From contig OW051497.1 in assembly GCA_932521035.1 (NCBI GenBank), positions 10,850,001 through 10,914,000 of the forward strand: a stretch of DNA of 64,000 nt. The letters are read 5' to 3'. The translations under genes and the position numbers were made by a program. The stretch's first letter is position 1. Every line of letters begins with the position of its first letter. This document shows, one piece after another, positions 12,218-23,822 of the stretch. Under the pieces are notes generated by a model. It was not told the DNA's origin. It saw only the letters and a list, made by a program, of their open reading frames with translations, and made no database searches. Origin of the DNA: Oscheius dolichura (Eukaryota; Nematoda; Chromadorea; Rhabditida; Rhabditidae).

Positions 12218-13042
12218 CATAAATTTGGGGGCATAGGCTGCTGGGTTATCGAGTTGCTTCTATTTGCATAGTACTTGGTCATCTGACTCTCTTAGGAAAT
12301 ATTGATATTTACAAGAATCTGCGGCTGTTTATGGAAGATTTTGACATAAAAGGGTCTTGAGAGTTAATCGTATTGAAGAAAATACAAAGGAATGAGGAGT
12401 AAATAGTCAGAATGGATAGAAATAAGTAGCTCCGATCATAAATTCGCGAAGAAAGACAACAATAACGTCACTCTTTCCTGAACTGTCTACTTATAAACGT
12501 CAAAGACAGATAAAGAATGAGGAGGATACGACTGGACTGAAAAACTACAAATGATAATTCTAAAAAGGGCAGAAACTCTTACGCAGACTGTGAATCACAC
12601 AGCTGATAACGGATAGCCCACTGAAAAGTCGTAGTTTGTCTTTCACTGCCGCTGTTTACTCACAGTTTAAATATAAGGCACTGAGTCGGCTACGTATACT
12701 CTCAATGATGTGGGCGATAGAAAATACGTCAGTTAAAATGGGAAAAAGGTATGCACGGTATTCGGATAGTAGGTCAAAATCAATAGAAGCTTAAAGTAAA
12801 CAGAATGAAGGAAGCGAAAGGCAACACAGGGTAACTTCTTGCTCGCTAAGAGACAACAATGCTTCTCATGTGCTTTTCAGCCTAAATTTTCTTCTGGAGG
12901 CATGGTCAAGAGGGTGCTCCCGTGTGTCTCCTTCTTATATTTACTTCAAACAACTGGCTGATTTCAAAAATATGACGTCGAACAGCATGAAGGCTGCTGC
13001 TGCAAGTAAACGAGAGTGCTCTTAGTACCTTATAATGGAATA

Positions 13043-13127
13043 AGACGTCTGCATTATTAGGGAAACTTATCTCAGGAAGGCATTCAACAAGCTGAACTCC
13101 CTTCAACCTGGTTTCCATTTTGTGCGG
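13043..13127 (-). pseudogene. Possible AIP/FKBP-like first exon
   Basis: On the minus strand an ATG preceded by an acceptor-like TTAAAG opens METRLKGVQLVECLPE, ending in DVLFHYK at a GT donor. This resembles the start of the AIP immunophilin-like domain (...FHYRTL). No downstream exon continues the domain; the joins I tried reach a stop within a few codons. It is either a truncated relic or a chance match. Confidence 0.25.
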
Positions 13128-13627
13128 GTTCTCTTTAACAGCCACAAATGATAGAAATGATTGAACGTATTTGTCACTAGCCCAGATGGAATACAAAAAC
13201 TCATGTAATGATGGAACAAACTGTGTTTTTTGCTTAGAATCTAGCTAACACCTATTAGTTCCTACCGCAGTAGACGTCTCCGCTTCAGCAAGACGACGAA
13301 GAAATGTAGAATATCAGGCGACTTTCCAAACCCTCTTAAAATTTGTGCAACTCTACATCGCACATCATTAAAAGCTAACGTCTCCAATCGTTCCTTTCAA
13401 GTTATAGAGATGAGCCACATGTTTCAAAGTCAGATTGTGCAACGTACCTGAATTCGCTGCCAGCAGATCAAGCAATTTTCGTTGAAAATGATTGTACTCT
13501 TCTCTTTTCATCATGGTCAGCTGTACTGAATGACGAGTTAAAACCTCCCCGACTGAATGTCAATTGCCTGGCATGATATTTATTTCCTGACAAATTCTCT
13601 GACCTCAACATCGTCTTCCTCCAGAGA

Positions 13628-15380
13628 ATGGGTCTGTCTCCTGCAAACCATGAGATCGTCAGCGTCCTTATGATGTCCCTCGGCATCGTCTTGGTCATGA
13701 ATGGCTATGATACGAGTTCGTTTGTATCGGAGTCCGTAATGCACTCGGTGCATGTTCGGAGACCCCATCAAATCGACGAATATGCAGGCTACTACGGGTA
13801 GGAAAACATTCCTCTACTATAGAATAAAATCTTTTAGCCCTACTGTAATGTACGGAACTTATTGCATTTCTACTCTTCTAGCTCCCTGGATCTGCTACAA
13901 GATTGGAGCAAAATGGACATTTTTCGTGGGAAGTATACCGTTCACCTTGTTTATGGTAAGACCATCATTTTCTGAAGATCTACACATTTTAGGCAAATTA
14001 TTTCTACATCAACTACCTCACTTACTATGTGGCTCAAGCTCTTCTAGGGATGGGATTTGCCTGTAAGCATAGAAATTACTGTATCATTGAGTATTTTAGT
14101 GTTCTACAGCGGGCAAGGACAATATCTCTCTGAACATTCATCTAGGGAAACAATTTCAAGGAATTCTGTCATGATGAGCGCCATAGGGAACCAGAGGTTC
14201 TACTCAAGTTATCGCTGACTGAACTTTATCCTTCAGCATGATGCTTGGCGGTTTGATGCTACTGTTGATAACTTGGATCAATCCGCCTCAAGTTCGGCAA
14301 ACAGCAGAAATCGCAGCCCACAGTTTTAGGTTGACCAAGCCCCAAAAATAAAGACAGAATACAAAATTTAGAGATTTCTCCGATGGAGAAATATACGTCA
14401 TCTTTGGAGCTCTCTTCGTCAGCTCTCTTCTATCCAATGTGCTCTTCGCCTTTCTTCCGACGAAGCAACATAACAGCTTGGCACAGCAGGAACCTTCACA
14501 TGAGGCTACTTTCACAAATCAAATCGGTTAGATCGTCCTTTTACGGGTATAACGGAAGATTTAAAGGTCTGTTATACAGTACCATGAAAGAGACAAGGAT
14601 CCTCTGCCTCCTACCTTTCTTCATCTTCTACGGCTTGCACATAGCATTTTGGCTTATTGCCTTTCCTACAAGCTTTGCTTTTTCTCACTATCTATCCCAC
14701 AATCACTATCTTCCTGCTCTCTACAGTATTGCTGTCAGTGTGGGAAACATTCTAGGTAATTTATAGTACTCAGAGTACAGTACTCTTTAGTGGGCTATTT
14801 CATCCACTTCATGTCAAAGAAGAACCCTTCCTTTGGTCTTGTTCCAACAATGATTACCCAGATTTCCTTCATTGGGGCCGCTTTCTTCGTAACAATTGTT
14901 TGTACTCCAAACATGAGTACAATTATTCCAACGAAATCAGAAGCCCTTCTTTTCCAACCCAGGTATGTTTCTAGAATGTTTTCATTGGATGTTTTCCCAG
15001 CACGTGGATGGTCCTCCTGATTGGCTTGCTCCATGGCATGGGTGATTGTTGCTCCTCAACAATGCGCTCGTTCGTCTGCACCATTGCCGTTCCAAAGAAG
15101 CGATTACAAACTTACAGTGTGGCAAAACTCTTTCAGGTAAATATTTGAGACTAAAGGTTGTGACGACGAGTTTAGTCGTTGGCCACTTGTGTGGGCACCT
15201 TCCTTGCTCCAAGACTAACCATCTACAACTGGATAATTCTGTTAATTGGTGGGAAGAATACTAATTTATCATGTAAAGAATGTTTTAGGTTGTCTAGTAC
15301 TCTCTTGTTGTGGTTTCTATGCGGTCTGTAGAAGTATCAGACGAGAGGAAAAGAGCAAAGTAGCTCCAGTGAAGGCGTAA
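13628..15380 (+). CDS. UNC-93/MFSD11-type major facilitator protein
   Basis: A polytopic membrane protein of the UNC93/MFSD11 branch of the major facilitator superfamily; substrate unknown. Exons separated by introns of about 40-50 bases give about 470 residues with some twelve hydrophobic segments. Diagnostic parts are MNGYDTSSFVSESV after TM1, TVMYGTYCISTLLAPWI (TM2), GAKWTFFVGSIPFTLFM (TM3), ALFYSGQGQYLSEHSSRETI (the family's A-x-x-x-x-GQG-x-Y-L with following polar motif), a central hydrophilic loop, and LLHGMGDCCSSTMRS in the C-terminal half. It ends ...EEKSKVAPVKA. CCTCCAG precedes the ATG by three bases. Confidence 0.88.
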
Positions 15381-15532
15381 TGAAGAACAAACAGTAGCTA
15401 CAGCGGGTACAAACTTATTTACTTGAACTATTCCACTTGTCGGTGATCTTTGTAACAATGAATAATGTACAGAATATGTGGAGAATGTTTTTATTTTCGA
15501 CATTATATATGACACAGGGAGGTACAGTAAAG

Positions 15533-15930
15533 TTACAAGACGAGAGCAATAGCGGCGGCTGACAGGGCTGTCAAGGCAGAGGTCATGGAGACACCGTTGT
15601 AGAATCTCTGGGTCGAAGGGTCGTACATTCGGTTGTTGTAGTTGGGAGTGGTGGTTCCGTACTGTCCTGTAAAAGTGCTCTATTATTTTCTTTCTTCGGT
15701 TTAGACCTACCGTATTGGCTGTTGTATCCCTGTTGCTGGTTGTACTGGGGCTGACCGTATGCGCTGCTCGAGTATCTAGAATCATAACATTAATTGTCGT
15801 TCATAAAAGGGGCTTACTGGTTGAATCGGGTGGTTTGCTGCTGCTGCTGAGGCTGCTGTTGGTATTGTTGGTTGTTGTACTGGGCGCTGACAGCGCAGAC
15901 AAGGAGGGCAATAAGGATAACAGACTGCAT
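15533..15930 (-). CDS. Secreted Q/Y/N-rich protein with possible GPI-anchor tail
   Basis: Three exons give about 103 residues. A signal peptide (MQSVILIALLVCAVSAQ) leads into a low-complexity segment of Gln, Asn and Tyr (NNQQYQQQPQQQQQ, YNQQQGYNSQYGQYG), then a short non-repetitive part (MYDPSTQRFYNGVSM) and a hydrophobic end SALTALSAAAIALVL. The terminal hydrophobic tail after small residues is what a GPI-anchor signal looks like; that is inference. The gene points away from the orphan cluster at 16.9-20.0 kb. TTGTAG lies four bases before the ATG. Confidence 0.75.
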
Positions 15931-15993
15931 AATTCTACAAGAAGAGTTTGAAATATGTTCAATGGATTGTGACAAAGAAAGTACAAGAGGCGG

Positions 15994-16635
15994 ATGGCAG
16001 GAGATGAGAGCGAGAGCGGAGGCAAGGTACGACTGCGATGGGAGTTGCTCCGCTTTTATGTGGGAGGGCCGCGGCCGGTTGGCAGCACTATTTACTGTAG
16101 CAGATTACGCAAGCACACCAGGGCAGAGGTCGCGTCTTCAGTTTGTTCGGAAACTGTAGACCCTAAGGCAGATTGTTTGGTACTGGAGGAGGATGGCACT
16201 CTCCTTTTAGAGGCATACGAGAATGTTTTCTCGTTTAAAATATTTGAGAGAGAAGTGGAGGGAGTATGGTACCCCCCTTGGCATGCTCGCCTATTTATAC
16301 TGCTAGAGGAGCCTGCTCATTTGATCTTACTGTATTCCAATTACATTTCGGTGTTGCTCTCTGGACAGTGTTTCCACCAGCTCCGTCGAGTAAACAAACA
16401 GTTGTTCAACTCATTCAACTTGACGTCAAGCTATTTGAGAACTACCGAAACGTGTTTATCACTTTTCTCAGTCAAGTATGACTCTAGAGTCAAAATAAGT
16501 TTTTATTTAGTCTGGCTCTGCGCGGGACTCATATTTATAAGTCGCTGTGAAAAATACGCCAATTTTCTCTCACCCAAGTTCCAAGTCTACTTATTGATCG
16601 ACGTCTTGTTGATCCGTGAAGAGCATTTTGTTTGA
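15994..16635 (+). CDS. Long single ORF of doubtful status
   Basis: A 213-codon ATG-started frame with no introns. The product has no signal peptide and no recognisable domain, with hydrophobic stretches near residues 95-120 and 165-185. It begins 64 bases upstream of a divergent gene, where a promoter is expected, and most genes here have introns. A stop-free run of this length is unlikely but not impossible by chance in 64 kb. Confidence 0.25.
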   Translation: MAGDESESGGKVRLRWELLRFYVGGPRPVGSTIYCSRLRKHTRAEVASSVCSETVDPKADCLVLEEDGTLLLEAYENVFSFKIFEREVEGVWYPPWHARLFILLEEPAHLILLYSNYISVLLSGQCFHQLRRVNKQLFNSFNLTSSYLRTTETCLSLFSVKYDSRVKISFYLVWLCAGLIFISRCEKYANFLSPKFQVYLLIDVLLIREEHFV

Positions 16636-16898
16636 CAAATTGTAATCAGCTTGGAATTGAAACAAGCAGGTATTTCATGTTGACAAGAGGTCTGAGGATT
16701 ATTTGTGCAGCGCAATGCGATCCTCACGTGAGAGCAAAAGCTTCTGACCGAGTGAGAAATCATAACCAGGATATAAGACTTATCTTCAACATAAGGAAAA
16801 GTTTAGAGGGAACAACTTTTTGGAGACATGCAGCTGCTTACCAGCCACGGATTAGCCGGACTAACCTGTAACCTAAGCTGGCGGTGTGTGGACACAGC

Positions 16899-17267
16899 AT
16901 GAATATTTCACTGCTCCTTCTTATAGGTCTTGTTTCAACATACCGCGGGCAGTTTGCTGACTATACGAAGAGGTGCTATTGTTTAGCGGGAGGTGCCGAC
17001 CCGCTCAGGAGGTTCAAAGATGGCCGATGTACAAAGGGACCCTTGTTTATGGCTTGTTTTGAGACACCGGCACAAATATTACCGTATTATTCATAAGACT
17101 GTTGTCAGATCGTAATACTCATCGCATCCTTGTTTGGTGTGAGCCATGATATTTGCAGTATACCCCCTTCTCTTGGACAGTCAAACTCTGGACAGTTCTG
17201 CAAGGCCCCGGCTCCATTAGGATTAAAAGCACTGTTGGTGTTCAATTCATTCTGCAGAGGACAATAA
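16899..17267 (+). CDS. Small secreted six-cysteine protein
   Basis: Two exons (16899-17083 and 17159-17267) joined through a phase-2 intron give about 97 residues. The signal peptide is MNISLLLLIGLVSTYRGQ. The mature peptide holds six cysteines, in RCYCLAG, DGRCTKG, FMACFE, GQFCKAP and NSFCRGQ, so three disulfides are likely. Without the intron the frame closes early after ...ILPYYS; the spliced form is preferred because it runs to a stop codon that overlaps AATAAA. No known peptide family is recognised; a venom-allergen-like or antimicrobial role would be guesswork. Confidence 0.6.
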
Positions 17268-17268
17268 A
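17263..17268 (+). terminator. Poly(A) signal overlapping the stop codon
   Basis: The gene ends CAA TAA AG, so AATAAA begins inside the last sense codon and the stop codon is part of the signal. Confidence 0.55.
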
Positions 17269-18068
17269 GTTCAACGGCCACGTAGACCCAAAATTTGCCG
17301 AGCTACCGCATATTTGGAAATCACTCTCCCCGCTCTGCCATTGTGCTCCCTCAGACGAACATTCCACAAGAGAAAAGTGCCGATTCAGCAAGTGTTTACA
17401 GTATACCTTGAGTAGTTGGCAGTGTCAATACCCAACGAAAACAAGGATTTTGCCATGATGTGCCCTCTCTCTGCTGCCAGTAGGTAATGGGTTCGGCTGG
17501 GGTTCTGTCCACAACTGAATCATATGACACATCTCGACCACAACGGGACTGTATGAGTAAATTTGCCCAACTTTTTTGTTGAGCTTCGATTGGCTCTATG
17601 GCTTTTCTTCTTCTAACAATAGCCTTCAATTACTCACCAGATGGGAGCAAAGAAAAGTTTAGGCAACTGCTAGTTTGTTTACCTTATCACTGGTGAAGAA
17701 GACTCAAGGGCTTAGGATTTATTCAAGCAAATTTGTTCCTTTCTGCCGCCTGTGCAAGTTCAAGTTGCGGTTGTTTGTGCGCAGTACCCTCATACAAACA
17801 GAAGACGCACTACTAGAAGGCTCAATGATGAGAGCCGTCTCCCGGTAGAAAAACTCGAAGGGAGTGGCCGAGAGGGAGCGGGAACATTTCGAACGGTAAA
17901 AGATAAAGGCTATGTACACTATCCGGTCATTCCTGTAATTGAGGCTAACGCCCCAATAAACGACGCGTGTCTCATCCTTCCATCATACGCATATGAAAAC
18001 GCCTATGATATGGGGCCGACCTCCGGTTGTTCCGATACAAAAGCCTTCTCTTCAAAGAATAGTTCAAG
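17268..18068. other. Spacer between two secreted-protein genes
   Basis: A 106-codon frame at 17,752-18,072 lacks an ATG and runs into the next gene's start. No exon is supported. This is probably promoter and 5' sequence of the downstream gene. Confidence 0.4.
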
Positions 18069-19363
18069 ATGAAGATCGCTCTCCTCCTTTTCTTTGTCTT
18101 TGTGGCCGTTGCCCCTCAACCAGGTCTGCCCTTCTCCTCCGTTATAATCGTGTTTAAAGATTCACGCGGAGGAAGACGTTTTCAATCTGAACCGACCTAC
18201 AGTCCCGAGACGCCTTTTCGAGATAATGTTCCTGCCCCTGTTTTCGGTGCGGGACACAATAAATCACCTTTTAATCAGAGATATTGGCCGGAAGAAACCT
18301 CACGCTACCAAAGCCCTTGGGTATATATTGACTCGAAGAGGTGCTATGCCGTGAACTTATTCAGGAATCCTCGCGCCCTTTTGGAAACTTCGAACGTGGA
18401 AATGGTCGAGATTCAGCCGAGGAGGATGGACGTGGGTCAGAGGCTTCTGGAGGACGAGACCAACGGCCTGCCAAAGTAGTTGGTGTCAATATGCAGATGG
18501 TGGCAGGAATGTACCCGGATGGACACTATTCCCCGTTGAGTGGTCCCTACGAGGAGGAGAGACGACCTCCCGTGGACCATCGACATTCGGAAGACAGATC
18601 TCCACATCCGGAGGACAGACCCGCACCACGCAGAGAACATGGCCCTCGTCATCCTCCCCCACAAGGGCCTTACCGCGAAAGAGAATCTGGTTCACCCCAA
18701 CCGAACGAATTTTATGGCCCAAAACCAATTTCGAGAGAGCGTGAAGAGTACGACAGGGACGACCTGAGAAGAAGAAAGTTTGAGGAGAAGAATCGACACC
18801 CAGAAGAGTATGACCGACGAGATCGCAAGGTAAAACTACTATTGATCTATATAGCTCACGATTTTACAGTATAAACCAGATGAAGAACCAGAAGAAGGGT
18901 TTCGTCGTCCAGACAAAGGCGGACATCTTCATATGGGAAGAGCACGGCCAGACGACGATAGAGAGGTAGCTGACCGTCAGGAAGGGCCGGAGCGTATGGA
19001 GAGATTCCCCAACTTTCATAGAGACGAAGATAGCCGAGAGGAACCAAGGGGCCGGAAAATGGAAGACAGTAGAAGAGATGGAGATCCCAGAAAAGGAAGA
19101 ATCCCAGAAGATAGAATAGACAGGAGCCCGAACCATAGAAAAGATGGATTCCCCGCTCCTGAAAAAGTAAAACCTAGGTAATCTTCCTATTCTATGCTGA
19201 GAGTCTCCCATTCAGAGAGGAGGAAGAGCCAGCCGACCGTCTAGTTGATGGAGAAGCTGGAGTGACTGAAAAGGCTTCTGTTGACAAGCGGACAACCCTC
19301 CCAGAAGAACCCCTCTCCGAAACGACAACTGTATTTTCCGATAGGAGTACTTCGTCACAATAA
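18069..19363 (+). CDS. Long secreted Arg/Glu/Asp/Pro-rich protein
   Basis: Five exons give about 370 residues. A clear signal peptide (MKIALLLFFVFVAVAPQP) is followed by an almost entirely hydrophilic chain rich in R, E, D, P and H, with near-repeats such as HRHSEDRSPHPEDRPAP and REREEYDRDDLRRRKFEEK. It ends in a Thr/Glu-rich tail ...FSDRSTSSQ. No cysteines stand out and no domain is recognised; it looks intrinsically disordered and could be an extracellular matrix or cuticle-associated protein. A GTAG...GCAG pair of only 21 bases at 18,478-18,498 is in frame and was read through as coding. The stop overlaps AATAAA. Confidence 0.75.
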
Positions 19364-19365
19364 AG
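19360..19365 (+). terminator. Poly(A) signal overlapping the stop codon
   Basis: The last codons are CAA TAA AG, the same stop/AATAAA overlap as in the six-cysteine gene 2 kb upstream. Confidence 0.55.
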
Positions 19366-19480
19366 TTTTTCACACGCAATATGACATCTGGTCACTCGCT
19401 AGGCAGCCACTTCTTTTTATAATGTTCAATGGATCGCGCAGACAGTACATATAGCCCAGCTAGCCATCTGTCACCGGACA

Positions 19481-20044
19481 ATGCTACTACATCTCCTCGT
19501 CTTGACATCTCTATTCTATCTAGGTGACCATTTCCAAACCATTTCCAGTATACTCCCCTCTTTAGTCAAAAGTAAATCCTTTGGCCACTCAATGGAATAC
19601 CGCTTCGAGTATGATCCAAGGAAGAGTGACAGGCCCGTAGTTCAATGGCGATATGGTAGGTGGCCCTGGGAAATTCCACTATTTCCCTGTTTAGATGATC
19701 TCCTTGGAAGAAAGACAGATTCCTATTCAGAAGATCCTGTTGCTATACGAAAATCTCCTAGAAAATTCTTCCCCAAATATGTAAACTGATCCGTTCATCT
19801 TAGATTAGTTCTATTTTAGGAGAGTGAATATAATAGTAGTCCCAGTTCAAACAATCACGGCTGGTATAACGGATATAACAAAGATCCTAAGGACAAATTT
19901 GAACATCAGGAATTTGTAGAAGAGATGGCCGCCGAGTTGAGAAGACAGTCGGAGGAAATAATCGCCAGTCACTTCCCAACGTTTCCATTTCAATTCTATG
20001 AGCAGCACCCGCCTCCACCGATAGAATACAGAAACTACTGGTAA
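19481..20044 (+). CDS. Secreted acidic/aromatic protein, unknown
   Basis: Two exons (19481-19780, 19820-20044) encode about 174 residues. The N-terminus MLLHLLVLTSLFYLG is a signal peptide. The rest is rich in Tyr, Trp, Pro and charge (VVQWRYGRWPWEIPLFP, SSNNHGWYNGYNKDP) and ends HPPPPIEYRNYW. There is a single cysteine. It follows the long charged secreted protein on the same strand with 117 bases between stop and start, suggesting co-expression of the cluster. No family is recognised. Confidence 0.7.
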
Positions 20045-20131
20045 TCCCCTTTGTTTTAAATTATGAATAAAATAATATTTATATCTGGAAGGAGTTCAAA
20101 AAGGCACATATTCATGAGATAGCTGATATAG

Positions 20132-21618
20132 TCACTTTCCTGTGTAATACGTAGTTTTCAAGAAGGGCATTTTAGAAACAACCGCGTTTTGTTTTTTTGA
20201 CCCGAAGTCTAGCACAATCTCTGTTCCGTCTTTGGCATGAGCCGCATCTACGTACGCAATTCCAATATTCTTTCCTAAAGATAGAAATAGTAAGAAATCA
20301 AAAAGAAGGGAACTACCGAGACATGGAGAAGGACATCCAGAGGTAACCTCTCCCACAGTATTCTTGCCCGCTGAGTCGAGGATAGTAAGATGTGGACGAG
20401 GAGCACGGCCGGTCTCACAAACTAGACCAACGCGTCGCTTAGTCCAGGTCTTCTTCTTTAGTTGTTCAACTATCTTTTCAGCTCCCGGGAAGTCCAGAGT
20501 TTCCCTTCTTCTCTTTGCTAAAAATGGTTTTAAAGAGAACGGTTTAAAAGCCCTACCTACAACAAATGCGAGCCCGGCTTCGATAGGGGTGGTGTCTTCA
20601 TTGATATCATTCCCGTACAGACATAATCCGGCTTCAAGGCGGAGAGCATCACGAGCTCCTAATCCCGCCAGTTCGGCCTTTCCATTCTTAGACTCCAATA
20701 TTCTCTCGACTAAGGTCGCAGCGTGTTTTGGATCGACTGAGATCTGAACAATTCAAGGAAATTAAAAAGACTTTAAATTCAAATACCTCGACTCCATCCT
20801 CGCCGGTGTATCCACATCTTGTTACCCGACAACCGTCAATACCAAACACTCTTCCAACTTTAGTCGTCATGAAGGTCAGTTTGCTCAGGTCGAAGTCAAC
20901 TTCAGGGCCGAGAATTGTTTTCATATCAGGTCCTAAAAACTATTATTGGGCAAATTAATATTTACCTTGTACAGCGACAAGACCTCTTCCCTCTTGAGGA
21001 GTAATATGAACATCTTTGCCCTTCTCCCTCCATAGCTTTGCATTACTCTATAACCACATAGCCAGAAAAATCAATGGAACCTACCAATAGATAAGGAAGA
21101 TCCTTCTCAATACAGCCGGCGTTAGTAACTAGGTAGATATATCCAGCATCAGTTTTTGTCACAATCAAGTCGTCTTTAATTCCTCCCTTCTCATTTGTGA
21201 ATACCGAAAGGGAGCCGCTATTTTCCGCTAATCCTTGTACATCAGCAGTTGTTAGGCTTTCCATGAAGGAAACGCTAAAACGGAAGAAAATAAAATAAAG
21301 AAAAAAGACCCGCCTGTCTTTTCCAGTGATGTGAGTCTGCAACATGTGAGAAACATCGAAAATGCTCGCGTGCTTTCTCGTATGGATGGAGGAGTCCTTG
21401 ATAGAGAGGCCATCATACTGCACCGGCATTTCGTACCCAGCAAATGGGACCAGTTTTCCTTTATGCTTTTTATGGAGGTCATACAGGCAGGTCCTTTTCC
21501 TGAAAAGAAAACAAAAAATAATAGAAAAACAGAAAAAAATAACGTACACAGTTGAAGAAGGGACCGTCGAGCTGAAGAGACGAGCCCCTCGTTGAAAGCT
21601 TGCTCCGATTCGATTCAT
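20132..21618 (-). CDS. gcst-1: Aminomethyltransferase, glycine cleavage T protein
   Basis: Mitochondrial T protein: takes the aminomethyl group from H protein, releases ammonia and gives 5,10-methylene-tetrahydrofolate. Seven to eight exons give about 400 residues. A basic presequence ([15 protein letters not shown]) leads to [87 protein letters not shown] and [12 protein letters not shown]. All are hallmarks of the folate-binding GCV_T fold, including the conserved Asp before LRLE. The start was chosen because CATTTTCAG lies two bases upstream of this ATG. Intact; no anomalies seen. Confidence 0.95.
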
Positions 21619-22210
21619 TCCTGAAAATGGGCCAGTATATAGGGATAACAATGCGTAAAAACTGCAGTAAAGCCACTCGATAGCACCGAAAGGGAAGTAG
21701 TGAGTCGCTCCATATCAGTGATAAAAGTGTGTCGCGCGGTGGACAGTTTGTAATAGGCAAAGTGGACCGGCTGTTATCGATATCGATTTGCTAAAAGCAA
21801 AGCATGTCCCTTGTTTATGTCCAGAGATAAGGACAAGATAAATATTTTTTTAGCTCTATGGGTTGCCTTACCTAACAGTAAAAGTTAGCTGGTAAATATA
21901 AAAATAACGAGAAAGGCCGCTAACCTCAAATATTCCTTCATGGTTGAGAATGTGAATTTACTGAATACCGCTTGTAGATGTGCTTTTCATTTATTCCAAT
22001 TAAGATGGCGTGACAGTGCAAATTCCCTCTGCATTTACGTATTCTCTAACTATTGACGGCCTCTCCCACACCGCGGTCATGTGCTCTGCAAAAAGGCCCT
22101 CTTTGTCCTTATAAGCTGTCATCTTTTCGCTACTGTTATGAAATTATTTTATATTCTACTTCCTTCCTTTCTTTTCTTTATTTATTAGAAATATAATGAT
22201 TATTTTAAGA
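21619..22210. other. Divergent spacer between gcst-1 and the BSD-domain gene
   Basis: No exon is supported. The stretch holds AT-rich sequence and a short dyad (ATCGATATCGAT near 21,778-21,788). The T-rich end ATTTTAAG abuts the BSD gene's ATG. Confidence 0.35.
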
Positions 22211-23664
22211 ATGGCTGACGAGCAGCCAAAAGCTGATGTTTTTGAGACGCCGCCTGCTACAACTCCCACCGAAGAAAAAGAACTGCCACATTCTTCTTCT
22301 TCCGAATGGGCTGCTATGACCTCGTGGTTCAATACTGCCAAGCAGAAGGTTTGTTAATTTCATTATGAAAATAGTTTCAAAGTTAATAGCATTTATTATT
22401 GTTCATTTATTATTCAGGCTATGGAAACTGTTGACTTGGTAAAGAAAGACCTCTCCGAGTTGAAGGATACCATGACAACTGAAGTTACGGAAATGACGAC
22501 TGCTGCAAAAGAAGGTTTGTTTGCGCCAATCAAATTGTTCCACTTGATGCACTCAGGAGTGGGAAGCGCTGTCAACGCTGTGACACAACAGCTCGAACAT
22601 TTGGGCCTTTCGCAGGAAGAGGAACCGGCCAAAGAAGGCGATGAACCAGTAGACCAGATCATTTTAAATTTTATTAATTATTCTAGAAGGAACAGGAGTC
22701 GGCTGAGAAAGTAGAAGAAGAGAAGCCTGCTAAGACTTCTGGCAGCGGTTTGGGCAGCTGGCTTCCTAAGGTGGGACCAGTTCCATAAAGAAATATCTTA
22801 ATTTTTAGCCTAACTTGGACAATGTACTGACGTCTACTACTAACTTCTTCGATTCAGCTGTTACCAATTTGCAGAAGGCCTTTACCATCCTCCCTGATGT
22901 GAGATACAAACTTTTATAGGTTATGTGCCAATCGATTCAGGATGAAGATGAATACACCGAGGCTATCAAGCCCCGAATGGGCCGTAATACGCGAATTTCA
23001 AAGGCACTGCTGAAGAAGATCCACACCGATGAGAACATTTATTTAAACGACCCTGCTGACAAGAAGGTCGGTTTAAATTAAGGTGTTTAGTAAGAAGTAC
23101 ATTTAAGACATTTGAAAAGTGGCTAACTAGCTACGTTTTCACTGAGCACGAGGGAGAGGCTCACATGCTCTTGAAGAATAATAGAACAGTCTCAGACATG
23201 TATGAGAAACTTATTGTAAGCCTTGCTTATAAATTAAACGACCCCCTTTAGACTAATGGTAAAGTTACTGATGCTGACTTCTGGACCAGATATTTTTTCG
23301 CTGTTGAAATTGCCGAACTCAATGAGGAAATTAACAACAGCCTTACGGATAAAACCATATGTGAGATAATTTGATATTCTTTTAATGCTAAACAACAAAC
23401 AGTGTTCTATATAAAAGAGCGATTTATTGCAGCTACTCAGCCAGTAACCGAGCAACCGACTAGCCCCGCTAAGTCAACCGACGACTGGAGTATTTGTAGT
23501 GATAAGAATGAAATTGAGGTGAAGGTAACGTCAGCACTATTTCATGATAGAAATTTCAGGAGGTGTCATCAAACAAGTCAGAAGAGGAATCCAACCCCGG
23601 TACCCCTCAGCCACCGGCCGAGAACGAAAAGAAAGAAGGCGACTGGGTCGATTGGGACGAATAA
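22211..23664 (+). CDS. BSD-domain protein (BSDC1-like)
   Basis: About nine short exons give about 330 residues. The N-terminal amphipathic part (WAAMTSWFNTAKQKAMETVD) and following coiled segment precede the BSD domain: FEKWLTSYVFTEHEGEAHML and VTDADFWTRYFFAVEIAELN, with the paired aromatic residues that name the domain. The tail is acidic, ending EGDWVDWDE, which matches the W-x-D-W-x-x style end of BSDC1 proteins. Cytoplasmic function is poorly known in the family. TTTTAAG lies directly before the ATG. Confidence 0.82.
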
Positions 23665-23822
23665 CCGCATTCCCCTCTTTTTAAAACTAATTTCGGGCAT
23701 ATTTTTCCACTTTCCTTTTATGACCCTAACCTCTTTCACCATATTCCCTATTTTTTCTCTCTCCCTACTGATGGGTAATCCAACACGTGTGTAGCGCTTC
23801 GGTTAGCTAGACAGTTGACATC

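Larger units (their letters stand above)
12014..13627. other. Intergenic region between TMBIM (-) and transporter (+)
   Basis: This is the divergent spacer of the two genes. It holds a two-copy 49-base repeat at 12,119-12,217 and a minus-strand AIP-like exon candidate near 13,043-13,127. Nothing else coding is supported. Confidence 0.4.

Noticed and set aside
17752-18072. 106-codon frame before the long charged secreted gene
   Set aside because: Lacks an ATG and runs through the downstream gene's start codon region.
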